The position numbers and the translations under genes are program-made. A model generated the notes under the pieces. That model ran no database searches. It was not told the origin of the DNA and saw nothing but the letters and a program-made list of their open reading frames with translations. A stretch of 64,000 nt of DNA. Source: JBBEBE01 sp040882505 (GTDB lineage Bacteria > Bacteroidota > Rhodothermia > Balneolales > Balneolaceae). Location: contig JBBEBE010000008.1 in NCBI GenBank assembly GCA_040882505.1, forward strand, positions 357,682-421,681. Direction: 5' to 3'. Below, piece after piece: positions 17,958 to 26,824 of this stretch. How positions within the stretch are numbered: the stretch's first letter is position 1; every line of letters begins with the position of its first letter.

Positions 17958-18602
17958 ATGGATGCAACACGCAACATGACACATCGGCACCGGTTCATGG
18001 GGTCGATGATCCTCGTACTGGTCTTGTTCATACTGTTTGTACACTGGACACCCATGCAGCGCGAGTCGACCCGGAAGCAGGAGATTGATTTCGGCCGGGA
18101 GCGCACGGCTCCCCTGGAACTTCCGCCGTCGACGACGCATCGAACGGTGGACGTTCTGCCTTCCAGACCCGTGACGCCGGTACCGGTTCCGGACGACGAA
18201 ATCATCCAAGATCCTCTGGAACTTCCGGATGCCGAGTTGAACCTGGAGGAAACCCTCGATCTGTCGCAACCGTCCAGTCAGGGGGAGGGGGAGAGGATTC
18301 CGGTTACCGACCCCGAACAACCGGCTCGGATCCTTCAAATCGTGGAACCCTCCAGATCGTCGGTACCGGACGAGTACAGGGGGGCGGTGGTCGTCGATGT
18401 CCGATTGTTGATCGGTCCCGACGGAGGGGTAGACGAGGCGAGGCTCCTTCAGGTGACAACACGTGACGGGACCGTCCTTTCAATGGATTCGGAGCCTTGG
18501 TTGGATTCTGTGTTGGATGCGGCATATCAGTGGAGATTTCGCGCAGCCGAAGAGGAGGGAGAATCGGTTTGGAGCGAGACGACCATACAGTTTCATTTGT
18601 AA
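17958..18602 (+). CDS. TonB-like energy-transducer protein
   Basis: A 214-residue protein with one N-terminal membrane helix (SMILVLVLFILFVHW), a proline- and acid-rich periplasmic linker (about residues 50-125) and a C-terminal TonB-like domain (YRGAVVVDVRLLIGPDGGV, then DAAYQWRFRAA). TonB couples the inner-membrane proton gradient to outer-membrane receptors. ExbB/ExbD are not adjacent, so it may be one of several TonB paralogues. The linker and C-terminal TonB_C signature support the family; the receptor is unknown. Confidence 0.83.
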   Translation: MDATRNMTHRHRFMGSMILVLVLFILFVHWTPMQRESTRKQEIDFGRERTAPLELPPSTTHRTVDVLPSRPVTPVPVPDDEIIQDPLELPDAELNLEETLDLSQPSSQGEGERIPVTDPEQPARILQIVEPSRSSVPDEYRGAVVVDVRLLIGPDGGVDEARLLQVTTRDGTVLSMDSEPWLDSVLDAAYQWRFRAAEEEGESVWSETTIQFHL

Positions 18603-18613
18603 CCGTTGAACCT

Positions 18614-18644
18614 TTTGAATTCGAATAAAAACCATCTATCTTTG
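18614..18644 (+). promoter_or_regulatory. Bacteroidota-type promoter for tRNA-Ser
   Basis: TTTG at 18614-18617, exactly 19 bases, then TATCTTTG at 18637-18644: a full match to the TTTG-N19-TAnnTTTG consensus. The tRNA starts 11 bases later. This is the best promoter match I found and supports the Bacteroidota-like assignment. Confidence 0.8.
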
Positions 18645-18654
18645 CGCTCGATTT

Positions 18655-18743
18655 GGAGAGGTGCCAGAGCGGTCGAACGGGCTCGCCTGGAAAGCGAGTG
18701 TGCCCCGAAAGGGGTACCGAGGGTTCGAATCCCTCCCTCTCCG
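18655..18743 (+). tRNA. tRNA-Ser (anticodon GGA)
   Basis: An 89-base cloverleaf with a 7-base acceptor stem (GGAGAGG pairing with CCTCTCC), anticodon stem CTCGC/GCGAG around a loop with GGA, a long variable arm (CCCCGAAAGGGG) typical of serine tRNA, and a T arm GAGGG TTCGAAT CCCTC. Discriminator G; CCA is not encoded (CAG follows). A perfect promoter lies upstream. Confidence 0.96.
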
Positions 18744-18778
18744 CAGATCCGGGAATCCTGCAGGCAGGAGGGGAGGTG

Positions 18779-20521
18779 ATGACCATCATGAACATGCACA
18801 CCTATCTTTGCGGGTGGCCACTTCTCCTCCTTCTTCTCGCCTCTTGTGCCACACCCATCGCACCGACCGGCGGCCCGCCCGACAGAACGCCACCGGAAAT
18901 TGAGTCGACCCACCCCGAAAATGAAACCATTCGGTTCGATGGACGGGAGTTCGAATTCCGGTTCTCGAAATTCATCAATCGTGGAAGTTTTCAGGAAGCC
19001 CTTCAGGTAGAACCCGATCTGGGAATTCCCTACGACGTGGATCTGGGTCGCATGTCGGCAACCGTCGAATTTTCCCGTGCACTTCCGGAGAATACCACGA
19101 TCATTCTGAGGATTGGTACAGAGTTGCAGGATACGCGGAACAACTCATTGGGGGCTCCCTATTCACTGGCCGTTTCGACCGGAGATGAAATTGACGATGG
19201 TGTGGTGACGGCCCGATTCTTTTCTGCCGAATCGGGTGATCGATTGGAGGGCCGCACACTCTTTCTCTATCGGGAGCCATTTGACCTGTCTTCCAGAGCC
19301 AATTATATCGCACAGAGTGACACGTCGGGGAGGGTGACGCTCTCCTATTTGGCTGCCGACCGCTATCGGGCGATCTGGGTAGACGACGCGAACCGAAACC
19401 GGCAATGGGACAGGGATCGAGAGCGGGCGCAACCATTATATGACGAGGAGATCGAGCTTGGCAAGGGAGAAGAGCTTGATCTTGGCCGACTCCATCTTCA
19501 AGAACGACCCGATACGACGGCGCCGATCATTGAAGCAGTCGGACTGCTGACAACCAACTATTTCCGGTTGCGGGCCAGTGAAGAGTTGGTTTGGAGCGAC
19601 GACGCCCGAATTGTTGTCACCGATACGACTGGAACGGAGCTGGGAGAGGCCGCACCCCTGTTCCTGTTGCCGGAAGACTCTGCGATTTTGATGGCACAAT
19701 CCGGTCTGGATACAGATCCTGAAACCCGCTACCAACTTCGATTGGAGGGGTTCCAGGATTTGAGCGGGAATCCACTGCAGGAACGGTCGGATCCATTCTC
19801 GGGATCGGCAGAACCGGATACGATTCAGACACGAATTATCGGGGACAACCAACTTCCGGGATTGCGTCCCGACGAGCCGTTTATTGCCGGGTACAACAAA
19901 CGAATTGTGGATCCGAACATTACGGACTCTTTACGGGTCGTGGCGGGTGATCAAATGATTCGGGATTGGCCGAATGTAGCCGTAGACGGGCATCGATTGA
20001 TCATCTCTCCGGACGACGAGTGGACGTCGGGTCGAACCTGGCAGTTTCTGATATGGAATCCGATTCGCGAGCAGTTGCGTCCGATCGAACCGACGATCTG
20101 GCAACGAGGGGACATGGGAGGGTTGGACCTGACACTGGAGGAGCCGTGGCAAGAGACGGAGGTTCAATTGCGATTGGAGAGTCAGGATGGGTCGGTTCGG
20201 GTAGATACGTCATTTACCGGGGGGCTCCAATTGGCAGATTTGCCACCCCTTTCGTATCGAATAACGATTTTCGACGATCAAAACAGCGATGGACGGTGGA
20301 ATGCCGGGGACGTGATGCCTTTCTCGCCACCGGAACCGATACGGATCTATCCATCGGTTCCCGTACAAGAGGGATTTGATTCCGAACTGTCACTGACCCT
20401 GGATCGGTTCGACCCGACAGAAGAGCTCAACCGGGATGCTGAACCAGGAGATTCAGAGGACGGGGAGAGAGCCGGGGATTTCGACACCGACGTTCCGGAC
20501 GGGAACCCCGTCCCTGAATAG
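18779..20521 (+). CDS. Ig-like (SbsA/Big_5) domain lipoprotein
   Basis: An exported protein of about 580 residues that starts just after the tRNA. I chose the ATG at 18779, with AGGAGG ending 6 bases upstream; the open frame reaches back through the tRNA and is not coding there. The signal has a lipobox (LLLLLLASC). After it comes GGPPDRTPPEIESTHPENET, the start of an SbsA_Ig (Big_5) domain, followed by beta-rich repeats (about residues 120-550) with a DDANRNRQWD and a DDQNSDGRWN segment, calcium-binding-like Asp/Asn runs. Such proteins are conserved in Bacteroidota, with no assigned function. The C-terminal tail is acidic. Confidence 0.85.
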   Translation: MTIMNMHTYLCGWPLLLLLLASCATPIAPTGGPPDRTPPEIESTHPENETIRFDGREFEFRFSKFINRGSFQEALQVEPDLGIPYDVDLGRMSATVEFSRALPENTTIILRIGTELQDTRNNSLGAPYSLAVSTGDEIDDGVVTARFFSAESGDRLEGRTLFLYREPFDLSSRANYIAQSDTSGRVTLSYLAADRYRAIWVDDANRNRQWDRDRERAQPLYDEEIELGKGEELDLGRLHLQERPDTTAPIIEAVGLLTTNYFRLRASEELVWSDDARIVVTDTTGTELGEAAPLFLLPEDSAILMAQSGLDTDPETRYQLRLEGFQDLSGNPLQERSDPFSGSAEPDTIQTRIIGDNQLPGLRPDEPFIAGYNKRIVDPNITDSLRVVAGDQMIRDWPNVAVDGHRLIISPDDEWTSGRTWQFLIWNPIREQLRPIEPTIWQRGDMGGLDLTLEEPWQETEVQLRLESQDGSVRVDTSFTGGLQLADLPPLSYRITIFDDQNSDGRWNAGDVMPFSPPEPIRIYPSVPVQEGFDSELSLTLDRFDPTEELNRDAEPGDSEDGERAGDFDTDVPDGNPVPE

Positions 20522-20526
20522 ACGAA

Positions 20527-21201
20527 TCAGGAGAGAAGGCCGCGCAGTCGCTTGGCTTCGGCTGCCTGGGGACTGTTGGGGTATTCGTCTTCGACCTGAA
20601 GAAGAAGTTCGCGGGTTCGATCCAGATCACCGGCCAGCTCGAAATTTTCGGCGGCTTTGAGCAGATTGTAGGGGGTCGTCGATGAGTTTTCGGACCAGCT
20701 GGCCGCTTCCAGAAATCGTTCGGCTGCATCCGTGTAGTTGCCCAATTCAGACAAGAGAACACCCCGGAGCGAGACAGGACCCACACCCATAATTCCTTCC
20801 GGAGCACGGAATTGAGTCAGGTATTCGAGCGCAGTCGGGATCTCTCCCTGTTCGTAAAGAATGACGGCTGCGTAATAGTTGGCCAGATTCCCGGACTGCG
20901 TACGTCCGTAATTCTCTGCAATCTGAATGAAGCCGGGTTGATAGGGATTGTCGACGCCATTCAAGGCCGAATCGAGCTCTCCCTGAAGATAGAGCTCCTC
21001 TGCTTGACCGAGCAGGATCTCGGCTTCACTGCTCTGATTTTGCGACCAGACGACCCATCCAAGAATCAATGCGGCCGAGAGGAGAAGGCCGAAGGAAATT
21101 CCCCAAACGACCCCCTTGTTGTTCTGATAATAGTGGACAAAACGGGAGGAGTATTCGAGCAGCGCGTCCTGCTCCATGGTCTCATCTTTCAATCGGCTCA
21201 T
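20527..21201 (-). CDS. YfgM-like TPR membrane protein
   Basis: A 224-residue protein with a short cytoplasmic N-terminus, one membrane helix (VVWGISFGLLLSAALILGWVVW) and a periplasmic tail of tetratricopeptide-like helices (LYEQGEIPTALEYL; LLSELGNYTDAAERFLEAASW). The layout matches YfgM, an ancillary factor of the SecYEG translocon that binds periplasmic chaperones. A candidate promoter with TAAATTTG lies 65 bases upstream. It converges on the Ig-like lipoprotein gene with a 5-base gap. The name is by architecture; sequence similarity is low. Confidence 0.72.
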   Translation of the reverse strand: MSRLKDETMEQDALLEYSSRFVHYYQNNKGVVWGISFGLLLSAALILGWVVWSQNQSSEAEILLGQAEELYLQGELDSALNGVDNPYQPGFIQIAENYGRTQSGNLANYYAAVILYEQGEIPTALEYLTQFRAPEGIMGVGPVSLRGVLLSELGNYTDAAERFLEAASWSENSSTTPYNLLKAAENFELAGDLDRTRELLLQVEDEYPNSPQAAEAKRLRGLLS

Positions 21202-21265
21202 AAATCGGGCGATTCTTGCTTCTGTTTGGGGTGGGTCCGACCTGCTGTGTACGCCGGACAGGCGC

Positions 21266-21296
21266 CAAATTTATCACTGTTTTGCCGATTAACCAA
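21266..21296 (-). promoter_or_regulatory. Bacteroidota-type promoter for the YfgM-like gene
   Basis: On the minus strand TTGG at 21296-21293, 19 bases, then TAAATTTG at 21273-21266, a near match to TTTG-N19-TAnnTTTG. It overlaps the 3' end of lolD and is 65 bases before the ATG at 21201. Confidence 0.55.
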
Positions 21297-21999
21297 GTGG
21301 TGCACCCTGCAATGCTTCCACCAGCTTTCCCTCTTGCAAGCGGTATTGACGGTCACAATCCGATGCGAGTTCCATGTCGTGCGTAATAAGCAGCATGGAG
21401 ACGCCTTCCTCTTCGCGAAGTTCATCGAGTTGCTGCAGGATGAGGTCGGAGTGACGCTTGTCGAGGTTCCCGGTGGGTTCGTCTGCCAGCAGCAGTCGGG
21501 GACGATTCATGAGTGCCCGTGCCATGGCCACTCGTTGCTGCTCTCCACCGGAGAGCTGGGACGGGCGGTGATCGAGCCGTTCTGCCAGACCCAGACGTTC
21601 CAACAGGTATCGGGCTCGTTCTCGTGCGACAGAATCACTGTCTCCGGCAATCAAGGAAGGCATCAACACATTTTCGAGGGCTGTAAATTCCGGAAGGAGG
21701 TGATGAAACTGAAAAACGAATCCAATATGTCGATTTCGTTCACGAGCCAGTCGGTCAGAGCTCCAGCCGGTCATCTCTTCACCGCTCCATTTGATGGACC
21801 CTGAATCGGGACGGTCCAGGCCTCCGAGAAGATGCAGAAGTGTACTTTTCCCGCTCCCGCTGGGTCCGACAATGGCCACTCGTTCGGCGGGGTTCAACCG
21901 GAGTCGGACCCCATTGAGGATGATCAAACGCCCCTCTCCATGGCTGTCAGGGTAGGATTTGACAACATCGACTGCCTCCAACGCGTACGAGGAGTTCAT
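21289..21999 (-). CDS. LolD-like ABC transporter ATP-binding protein
   Basis: A 236-residue ATPase of the LolD/MacB/FtsE group, which powers release of lipoproteins or other substrates from the inner membrane. Walker A GPSGSGKST, signature LSGGEQQRVAMARAL, Walker B LLLADEPTGNLD and the switch His in LLITHD are all present. Its ATG shares one base with the zapA TGA (TGATG), so it is coupled to zapA. The LolC/E-like permease at 7.4-8.6 kb could be its partner. Assignment as LolD rather than another FtsE-like ATPase is by similarity only. Confidence 0.85.
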   Translation of the reverse strand: MNSSYALEAVDVVKSYPDSHGEGRLIILNGVRLRLNPAERVAIVGPSGSGKSTLLHLLGGLDRPDSGSIKWSGEEMTGWSSDRLARERNRHIGFVFQFHHLLPEFTALENVLMPSLIAGDSDSVARERARYLLERLGLAERLDHRPSQLSGGEQQRVAMARALMNRPRLLLADEPTGNLDKRHSDLILQQLDELREEEGVSMLLITHDMELASDCDRQYRLQEGKLVEALQGAPLG

Positions 22000-22286
22000 C
22001 AGGAGGCCTCCTCAATCAACTCTTCCAGAGATCGAGCAATCGAATCGGTCAGGCGGCGTGTGTCCGGACGATTTTGGAGCCGGTCCCGCGTTTCGAACAG
22101 TTCCTCGGCTACACTCAAGCAAGCCAGGACCATGATGGTGGTTTCCGGCTGTTTGCTGAACTCCTGACGATACAGACGCAGCTTTTCATCCACAAATCGG
22201 GCAATTTGCTGCATGGTCTCTACTTCGTCATCGGCAATCTTGAGCGGATATTGCCGACCCAAAATGGTGACTTTGATCGATTGCAT
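21999..22286 (-). CDS. zapA: Cell division protein ZapA
   Basis: A 95-residue protein with the ZapA N-terminal beta motif (IKVTILGRQYPLKIADDE) and a C-terminal helix for dimerisation and FtsZ filament bundling. It lies directly after a small coiled-coil gene (3-base gap) and before lolD (1-base overlap) in the pheT transcript, an arrangement common in Bacteroidota. Confidence 0.9.
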   Translation of the reverse strand: MQSIKVTILGRQYPLKIADDEVETMQQIARFVDEKLRLYRQEFSKQPETTIMVLACLSVAEELFETRDRLQNRPDTRRLTDSIARSLEELIEEAS

Positions 22287-22289
22287 CGA

Positions 22290-22550
22290 TTATCCGTTCT
22301 TGAGGTGCTGGTCGATCTGCTGGATGTAGTGATCGATTTTCTGTTTGAGCTGAATCTTGTCCGTCCCATCCAGGTTGGACCACCCGATACGCTTCTCTTT
22401 TTCGAGGGCCCGAATACGATCACGAAGCGATCGATTTTCGTTCTCGAGCGCATCTCGCTCTTTTCGAAAGCGGAGTATTCGGGACTTCAGCTTCTGGATC
22501 AACCGGTCTATCTGTTGAAGTCCGGGATCTGTATCTCCTTGTGAGATCAT
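22290..22550 (-). CDS. Small coiled-coil protein (ZapB-like position)
   Basis: An 86-residue protein, mostly one long amphipathic helix with heptads (IDRLIQKLKSRILRFRKERDALENEN, then RALEKEKRIG). It sits between pheT and zapA with gaps of 3 bases on each side, which suggests a role with ZapA in division, similar to ZapB. There is no recognised catalytic motif. The function is inferred from position and coiled-coil character only. Confidence 0.7.
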   Translation of the reverse strand: MISQGDTDPGLQQIDRLIQKLKSRILRFRKERDALENENRSLRDRIRALEKEKRIGWSNLDGTDKIQLKQKIDHYIQQIDQHLKNG

Positions 22551-22553
22551 GGT

Positions 22554-24968
22554 TCAGGATCGTAGTGTCGCTCCCAATCGTTGGTCGAGTTTCTTGGTAA
22601 ACTCTTTAACGATAGGCTCTACATCTTTGATAGTCAACGTCTTGTTACTATCCAAAAAAGAGAACCGAAATGCAATACTTTTTTTCGACTCTCCGAGCTC
22701 TTCACCTTCGTAAATATCAAATACCCGCAGAGCGTGCAACGGTTCTCCGGACACATTCCGAATGATCGTCTCCATATCAGAGACAGGTACCTGACTGGAT
22801 ACGATATATGCAGCGTCGTATTCGATACCCGGGAAACGCGAGATGGATGTGAACGGTTTCTGATCCCGGTAGAGTCCCGAATGAAACATCTTCGAGAGAC
22901 GGAGTTGTGCGACGGTCGCAGGCCGGTCCAGGTCGAACGCTTCAAGGATGTCACCTTTGAGACGGCTCAATCTGGCAATCTCTGTCTCACCGAAGAGATA
23001 GAGTAGGTGGTCGTCACCCTCCGTGCGGGTTTCGAGGTCTTCTACAGGATCGATTCCGATCTGAAGAAAGAGAGATTCGAGATCCGCTTTCAGGTCAAAT
23101 GCGCTCCACGCGGTCTCTTCGTTTCGCCAACTCTCTTCATGTTTGAGCCCGTAGAGCCCAAGTAGAAGATGACTCTCTTCCTGGATGCCCGGGATCCATT
23201 CGGACTCCACGCCACGACGGTAGGTGTGTCCAACCTCGAAGAGTTTGAGTGAACGTGCTTTCCTGTTCGTATTGTATTGACAGACGTTCAGGAATCCGGA
23301 TATGAGGGTGGTTCGCAGGGTGGTGGCGACCCGGGATACCGGATTCAGTGTGTCGATCTGCTCGGACGGTTCACTGAACAGATTCTCCACCTCTTTCGAG
23401 TGCAGGGAGTTGGTTGTGATCTCCTGATAGGCGAGACGTCGTGCGGCTTCACGTACGGCTTGGTGCAGGCGTTCCCACGGGTGAAGTGGAGCCGGCGAGT
23501 GCCGGGGTGTCATCGCAGGAGCGGGAATACGGTTGTAGTCGTAGATTCGTCCGACTTCTTCGACAAGATCGATCTCTCGTTCCAAATCGGGTCGGAATGT
23601 AGGAATCGAGCAGTGGAGGGTCCCGTCTTTTTCCGTGGTGTCAATTTCGAGGGCGTGAAGAATTCGACGGACGGTTTTCAGGTCCAGATCGACACCGAGA
23701 ATACGTGTGATCTGTCGGGGGCGAAGCTGAACGGTTCGCGGGACTGCAGGCGTTGGATAGAGATCGCACATCGCAGGGCGGATGGTTCCACCCGTCAGAT
23801 CGGCAATGAGTCTGGCCGCTCTCTGGGCCGCTCGTCTCGCCAACTCCGGATCGACTCCCCGTTCATATCGATAGGAGGCATCGGTCTGAAGCGTCAACTC
23901 TTTGGAAGTACGCCGAATGCCGGTTGGTTCGAACCACGCACTCTCGAGCAGAATTCGGGTCGTCGATTCGGATACTTCGCTCTCCAGGCCACCCATGATG
24001 CCGGCAATGGCCATGGGGCCGTCTGAATCGCAGATCGCCAACGTCCCCTTCGGAAGTGTGCGCTCCTGATGGTCCAGTGTTGTAAACCGGGTCTCTTTGT
24101 TCAGGGTCTGCACCACGACTTCACCCCCACGGATCTTCTCCAGATCAAAGGCGTGAAGGGGTTGACCCATTTCATGAAGGATCATGTTTGTCGCGTCGAC
24201 AACGTTGTTGATGGGGCGCAAACCGAGGGATTCGAGACGTTGTCGAAGCCAGGAAGGCGACGGGCCCACGCTGACATCATCGAGAACCATCGCAACATAT
24301 CGACCGCAACGATCCGGATTCTCGATGCGAACGGGAACCTGGCTTTGCAGATCTCCGTCAAGATTCAATGTCGGGATGTCGGGACGTTTCAGGGGTTGAT
24401 GGACCAGGGCTGCAAGATCCCTGGCGACTCCCAGGTGGCAAGCGGCGTCGGGACGATTGGGCGTGAGCGCAATGTCAAAAATCGTATCTGTGCGAAGATC
24501 GAGTACGTCTCGAAGCGGAGCCCCCACCTCGGGTGTGCCTTCCAGCTCCCAAATACCGTCGTGTTCGTTGCCCAGGCCGAGTTCTGCCCGGGAACAGATC
24601 ATTCCGGACGAGGATTCTCCACGCAGTTTTGCCTTTCGGATGGTCAACGACTCGCCTTTCGGGTCGGCAGGAGGGAGCGTGGATCCAACCGTTGCAACCG
24701 GAACGTACTGGCCAGCGGCTACATTGGGTGCTCCACAGACGATTTGAACCGTTTTGACACCCAGGTCGACATCGCAGATCCGAAGCCGGTCGGCATTGGG
24801 ATGCGGCCGGACATCGATAACGGATCCAACGACGACTCCCTCAAGAAGGGACCCTGTGTGCGTCCACTCTTCGACCTCCAAACCGACGAGCGTCAGTTTG
24901 TCGGCGACTTCTTCGGGGGTCAGATCCAGTTCTATGAATTCTTGTAACCAGTTGTAGGATATCTTCAT
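22554..24968 (-). CDS. pheT: Phenylalanyl-tRNA synthetase beta subunit
   Basis: The 804-residue beta subunit of the heterotetramer that charges tRNA-Phe. Domains in order: an EMAP-II-like OB fold (DVRPHPNADRLRICDVD), the B3/B4 editing domain, B5, the catalytic-like domain, and a C-terminal anticodon-binding FDX-ACB domain (ISRFPGIEYDAAYIV; FRFSFLDSNKTL). Length is normal. pheS lies 35 bases upstream on the same strand and the small coiled-coil gene 3 bases downstream. Confidence 0.98.
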   Translation of the reverse strand: MKISYNWLQEFIELDLTPEEVADKLTLVGLEVEEWTHTGSLLEGVVVGSVIDVRPHPNADRLRICDVDLGVKTVQIVCGAPNVAAGQYVPVATVGSTLPPADPKGESLTIRKAKLRGESSSGMICSRAELGLGNEHDGIWELEGTPEVGAPLRDVLDLRTDTIFDIALTPNRPDAACHLGVARDLAALVHQPLKRPDIPTLNLDGDLQSQVPVRIENPDRCGRYVAMVLDDVSVGPSPSWLRQRLESLGLRPINNVVDATNMILHEMGQPLHAFDLEKIRGGEVVVQTLNKETRFTTLDHQERTLPKGTLAICDSDGPMAIAGIMGGLESEVSESTTRILLESAWFEPTGIRRTSKELTLQTDASYRYERGVDPELARRAAQRAARLIADLTGGTIRPAMCDLYPTPAVPRTVQLRPRQITRILGVDLDLKTVRRILHALEIDTTEKDGTLHCSIPTFRPDLEREIDLVEEVGRIYDYNRIPAPAMTPRHSPAPLHPWERLHQAVREAARRLAYQEITTNSLHSKEVENLFSEPSEQIDTLNPVSRVATTLRTTLISGFLNVCQYNTNRKARSLKLFEVGHTYRRGVESEWIPGIQEESHLLLGLYGLKHEESWRNEETAWSAFDLKADLESLFLQIGIDPVEDLETRTEGDDHLLYLFGETEIARLSRLKGDILEAFDLDRPATVAQLRLSKMFHSGLYRDQKPFTSISRFPGIEYDAAYIVSSQVPVSDMETIIRNVSGEPLHALRVFDIYEGEELGESKKSIAFRFSFLDSNKTLTIKDVEPIVKEFTKKLDQRLGATLRS

Positions 24969-25003
24969 GACGTAACCAATGGTTCAGGAACGCACCACGC
25001 GTT

Positions 25004-26011
25004 CTATCCAGAAAATTGTCGAAGCAGGCGGAGGTCGTTCTCGTACAGTGTGCGAATGTCGTCAATCCCGTACCGAAGCATGGCGATTCGATCGACACCC
25101 ATTCCGAATGCATAGCCGGATACCTTTTCCGGATCCAAACCGGCAGATGTCAAGACGTTGGGATCGACCATACCGGCACCCAAAATTTCGAGCCACTGGC
25201 CCGCTCCGTTGTCCTTTTCCCACCAAACATCCATTTCGATGGAGGGTTCGGTGAACGGGAAGAAGGAGGGACGAACACGGTATCGGACATCCTCACCATA
25301 CATCATCCGGGCAAACTGAACGAGTGTTTGAATGAGTTCGCCCATGTGCACCCCTTCTTGAACATAGAGGCCTTCCATCTGAAAAAACTGGAAATAGGAC
25401 TTTGCCGTCACCGCTTCATTTCTGAAGACCCGACCCGGCATGACGGATCGAATGGGCAACGTGCCTTCCTGCATCAAACGAACTTGAACAGGGGAGGTAT
25501 GCGTTCTCAAGACCAGATCCTCCTCCTCTTCACCCTTTCTTACGAAGAAGGTGTCCTGCATGTCCCGGGCCGGATGTTCCGGGGGAAAGTTGAGCGCTGT
25601 AAAGTTGTGGAAGTCATCTTCGATCTCCGGCCCGTGTGCGATGTCGAAACCGAGTCGAAGAAAGATCTCCTTCATCTCGTTCACCGTACGGGTGAGTGGA
25701 TGCAGCGTACCGGCTAGCGTCGGCTCTACCGGGAGGGTCAGATCCTCACTGGCCGATCTTTCGTCATCCGTTTTACTTTTTAATGCCAACTCGGCCTCTT
25801 CCCAGATCGATTGGGCTTGTTCTTTGAGCTCGTTCATCGATTGACCGAATGCACCCCGTTGTTCGGGTGGGACGTCTCCAATCTTCTTGAACAGGGAAGG
25901 GATGCGTCCTTTTCGGGAGAGATAGGTCAGTCGAAAGGATTCGATCGCTTCTTCGGTATCCAAAACAGCCGATTCGATCTCCTTTCTTAACGCTTCAATG
26001 TCTGCATTCAT
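25004..26011 (-). CDS. pheS: Phenylalanyl-tRNA synthetase alpha subunit
   Basis: The 335-residue catalytic subunit. I start at the ATG at 26011 (MNADIEALRKEIES); the open frame goes 36 codons upstream but has no similarity there. Class II motif 2 is RVFRNEAVTAKSYFQFFQ and motif 3 is GMGVDRIAMLRYGIDD, with the conserved HPLTRTVNEM block earlier. A strong terminator (26118-26153) separates it from rplT upstream, so pheS probably has its own promoter in the 107 bases between them. Confidence 0.98.
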   Translation of the reverse strand: MNADIEALRKEIESAVLDTEEAIESFRLTYLSRKGRIPSLFKKIGDVPPEQRGAFGQSMNELKEQAQSIWEEAELALKSKTDDERSASEDLTLPVEPTLAGTLHPLTRTVNEMKEIFLRLGFDIAHGPEIEDDFHNFTALNFPPEHPARDMQDTFFVRKGEEEEDLVLRTHTSPVQVRLMQEGTLPIRSVMPGRVFRNEAVTAKSYFQFFQMEGLYVQEGVHMGELIQTLVQFARMMYGEDVRYRVRPSFFPFTEPSIEMDVWWEKDNGAGQWLEILGAGMVDPNVLTSAGLDPEKVSGYAFGMGVDRIAMLRYGIDDIRTLYENDLRLLRQFSG

Positions 26012-26117
26012 CAGGGACGTGGGTCTCGTTGAGTTCCTTGATTCGCGAATGGAGTCGCCGGTGGAGGAGCGGTCACACAGGTGTGAATCCGGCCGGGTCC
26101 TACCGGAACCCCCGGAC

Positions 26118-26153
26118 AAAAAAAACGGCAGACCTGCCGGTGCAGATCTGCCG
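26118..26153 (-). terminator. Rho-independent terminator after rplT
   Basis: On the minus strand a 12-base stem (CGGCAGATCTGC with GCAGGTCTGCCG, one G-T type mismatch position) and a 4-base loop is followed by eight T. It is placed right after the rplT stop and ends the rpmI-rplT transcript. Confidence 0.92.
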
Positions 26154-26173
26154 AACTTCAGATCGGGAACCGG

Positions 26174-26521
26174 TTATTTGACCGCTTCCTTGACAATGTG
26201 AGTGAACGTCTCGGGATCGTGCACGGCAAGATTTGCCAGCATTTTTCGATTGATCTCGATGTTGTTCTCTTTGAGTCCGTGGATCAATTTGGCGTAGGTG
26301 GTTCCGTTGAGCCGGGCGCCAGCGTTGATTCGAATAATCCAGAGCCGTCGAAAGTTTCGTTTGCGAACTTTTCGATCGCGGTATTGGTACAGAAGACCTT
26401 TCTCTACCGCATTCTTGGCAATGGTATAAACGTTTTTACGACTGCCCCAGTAACCTTTCGCCTGCTTGATAATCTTGCGGCGACGGCGACGGGAAGCCAC
26501 CAAATTTCGTGATCGTGGCAT
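26174..26521 (-). CDS. rplT: 50S ribosomal protein L20
   Basis: A 115-residue basic protein of the large subunit needed for early 23S rRNA assembly. The N-terminus (MPRSRNLVASRRRRRKIIKQAKGYWG) is the L20 signature in part: RRRRRKIIKQAKG and YWGSRKNVY. It follows rpmI with a 32-base gap, the conserved infC-rpmI-rplT order, and is followed by a terminator. Confidence 0.98.
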   Translation of the reverse strand: MPRSRNLVASRRRRRKIIKQAKGYWGSRKNVYTIAKNAVEKGLLYQYRDRKVRKRNFRRLWIIRINAGARLNGTTYAKLIHGLKENNIEINRKMLANLAVHDPETFTHIVKEAVK

Positions 26522-26553
26522 TTTTTAAACGTTTGATGGTTCGTGGTAATGGA

Positions 26554-26754
26554 TCAAAGCCCGTAGGGAAGGAGTCTCTTGACGGACTTGACGTCCGCAG
26601 AGTCAACAAAGGTTTCCTTTCCCAGTTGGCGCTTTGTCTTGCTGCTCTTTTTGGTCAAAATGTGACGTCGGAACGCTTTTTTACGTTTCAATTTCCCGCT
26701 TCCGGTAATTTTGAAACGCTTGCGTGCGCCACTGTTCGATTTCATTTTGGGCAT
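26554..26754 (-). CDS. rpmI: 50S ribosomal protein L35
   Basis: A 66-residue basic ribosomal protein beginning MPKMKSNSGARKRFKITG with the L35 block GSGKLKRKKAFRRHILTKKS. A TATCTTTG promoter element is 34 bases upstream, so rpmI-rplT can be transcribed separately from infC. Confidence 0.97.
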   Translation of the reverse strand: MPKMKSNSGARKRFKITGSGKLKRKKAFRRHILTKKSSKTKRQLGKETFVDSADVKSVKRLLPYGL

Positions 26755-26787
26755 AAGACATCTCTATCTGTGAAATTTCAAAGAGTG

Positions 26788-26818
26788 CAAAGATACGGGG
26801 AATGTCTCTGTATCACAA
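26788..26818 (-). promoter_or_regulatory. Bacteroidota-type promoter for rpmI-rplT
   Basis: On the minus strand TTG at 26818-26816, 20 bases, then TATCTTTG at 26795-26788, in the 70-base gap between infC and rpmI. The TAnnTTTG element matches exactly; the upstream element is partial. Confidence 0.55.
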
Positions 26819-26824
26819 CCAAAA

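Noticed and set aside
18653..18778. Extension of the Ig-like lipoprotein frame through tRNA-Ser
   Set aside because: The stretch is the tRNA itself; a proper ribosome site and signal peptide start after it.
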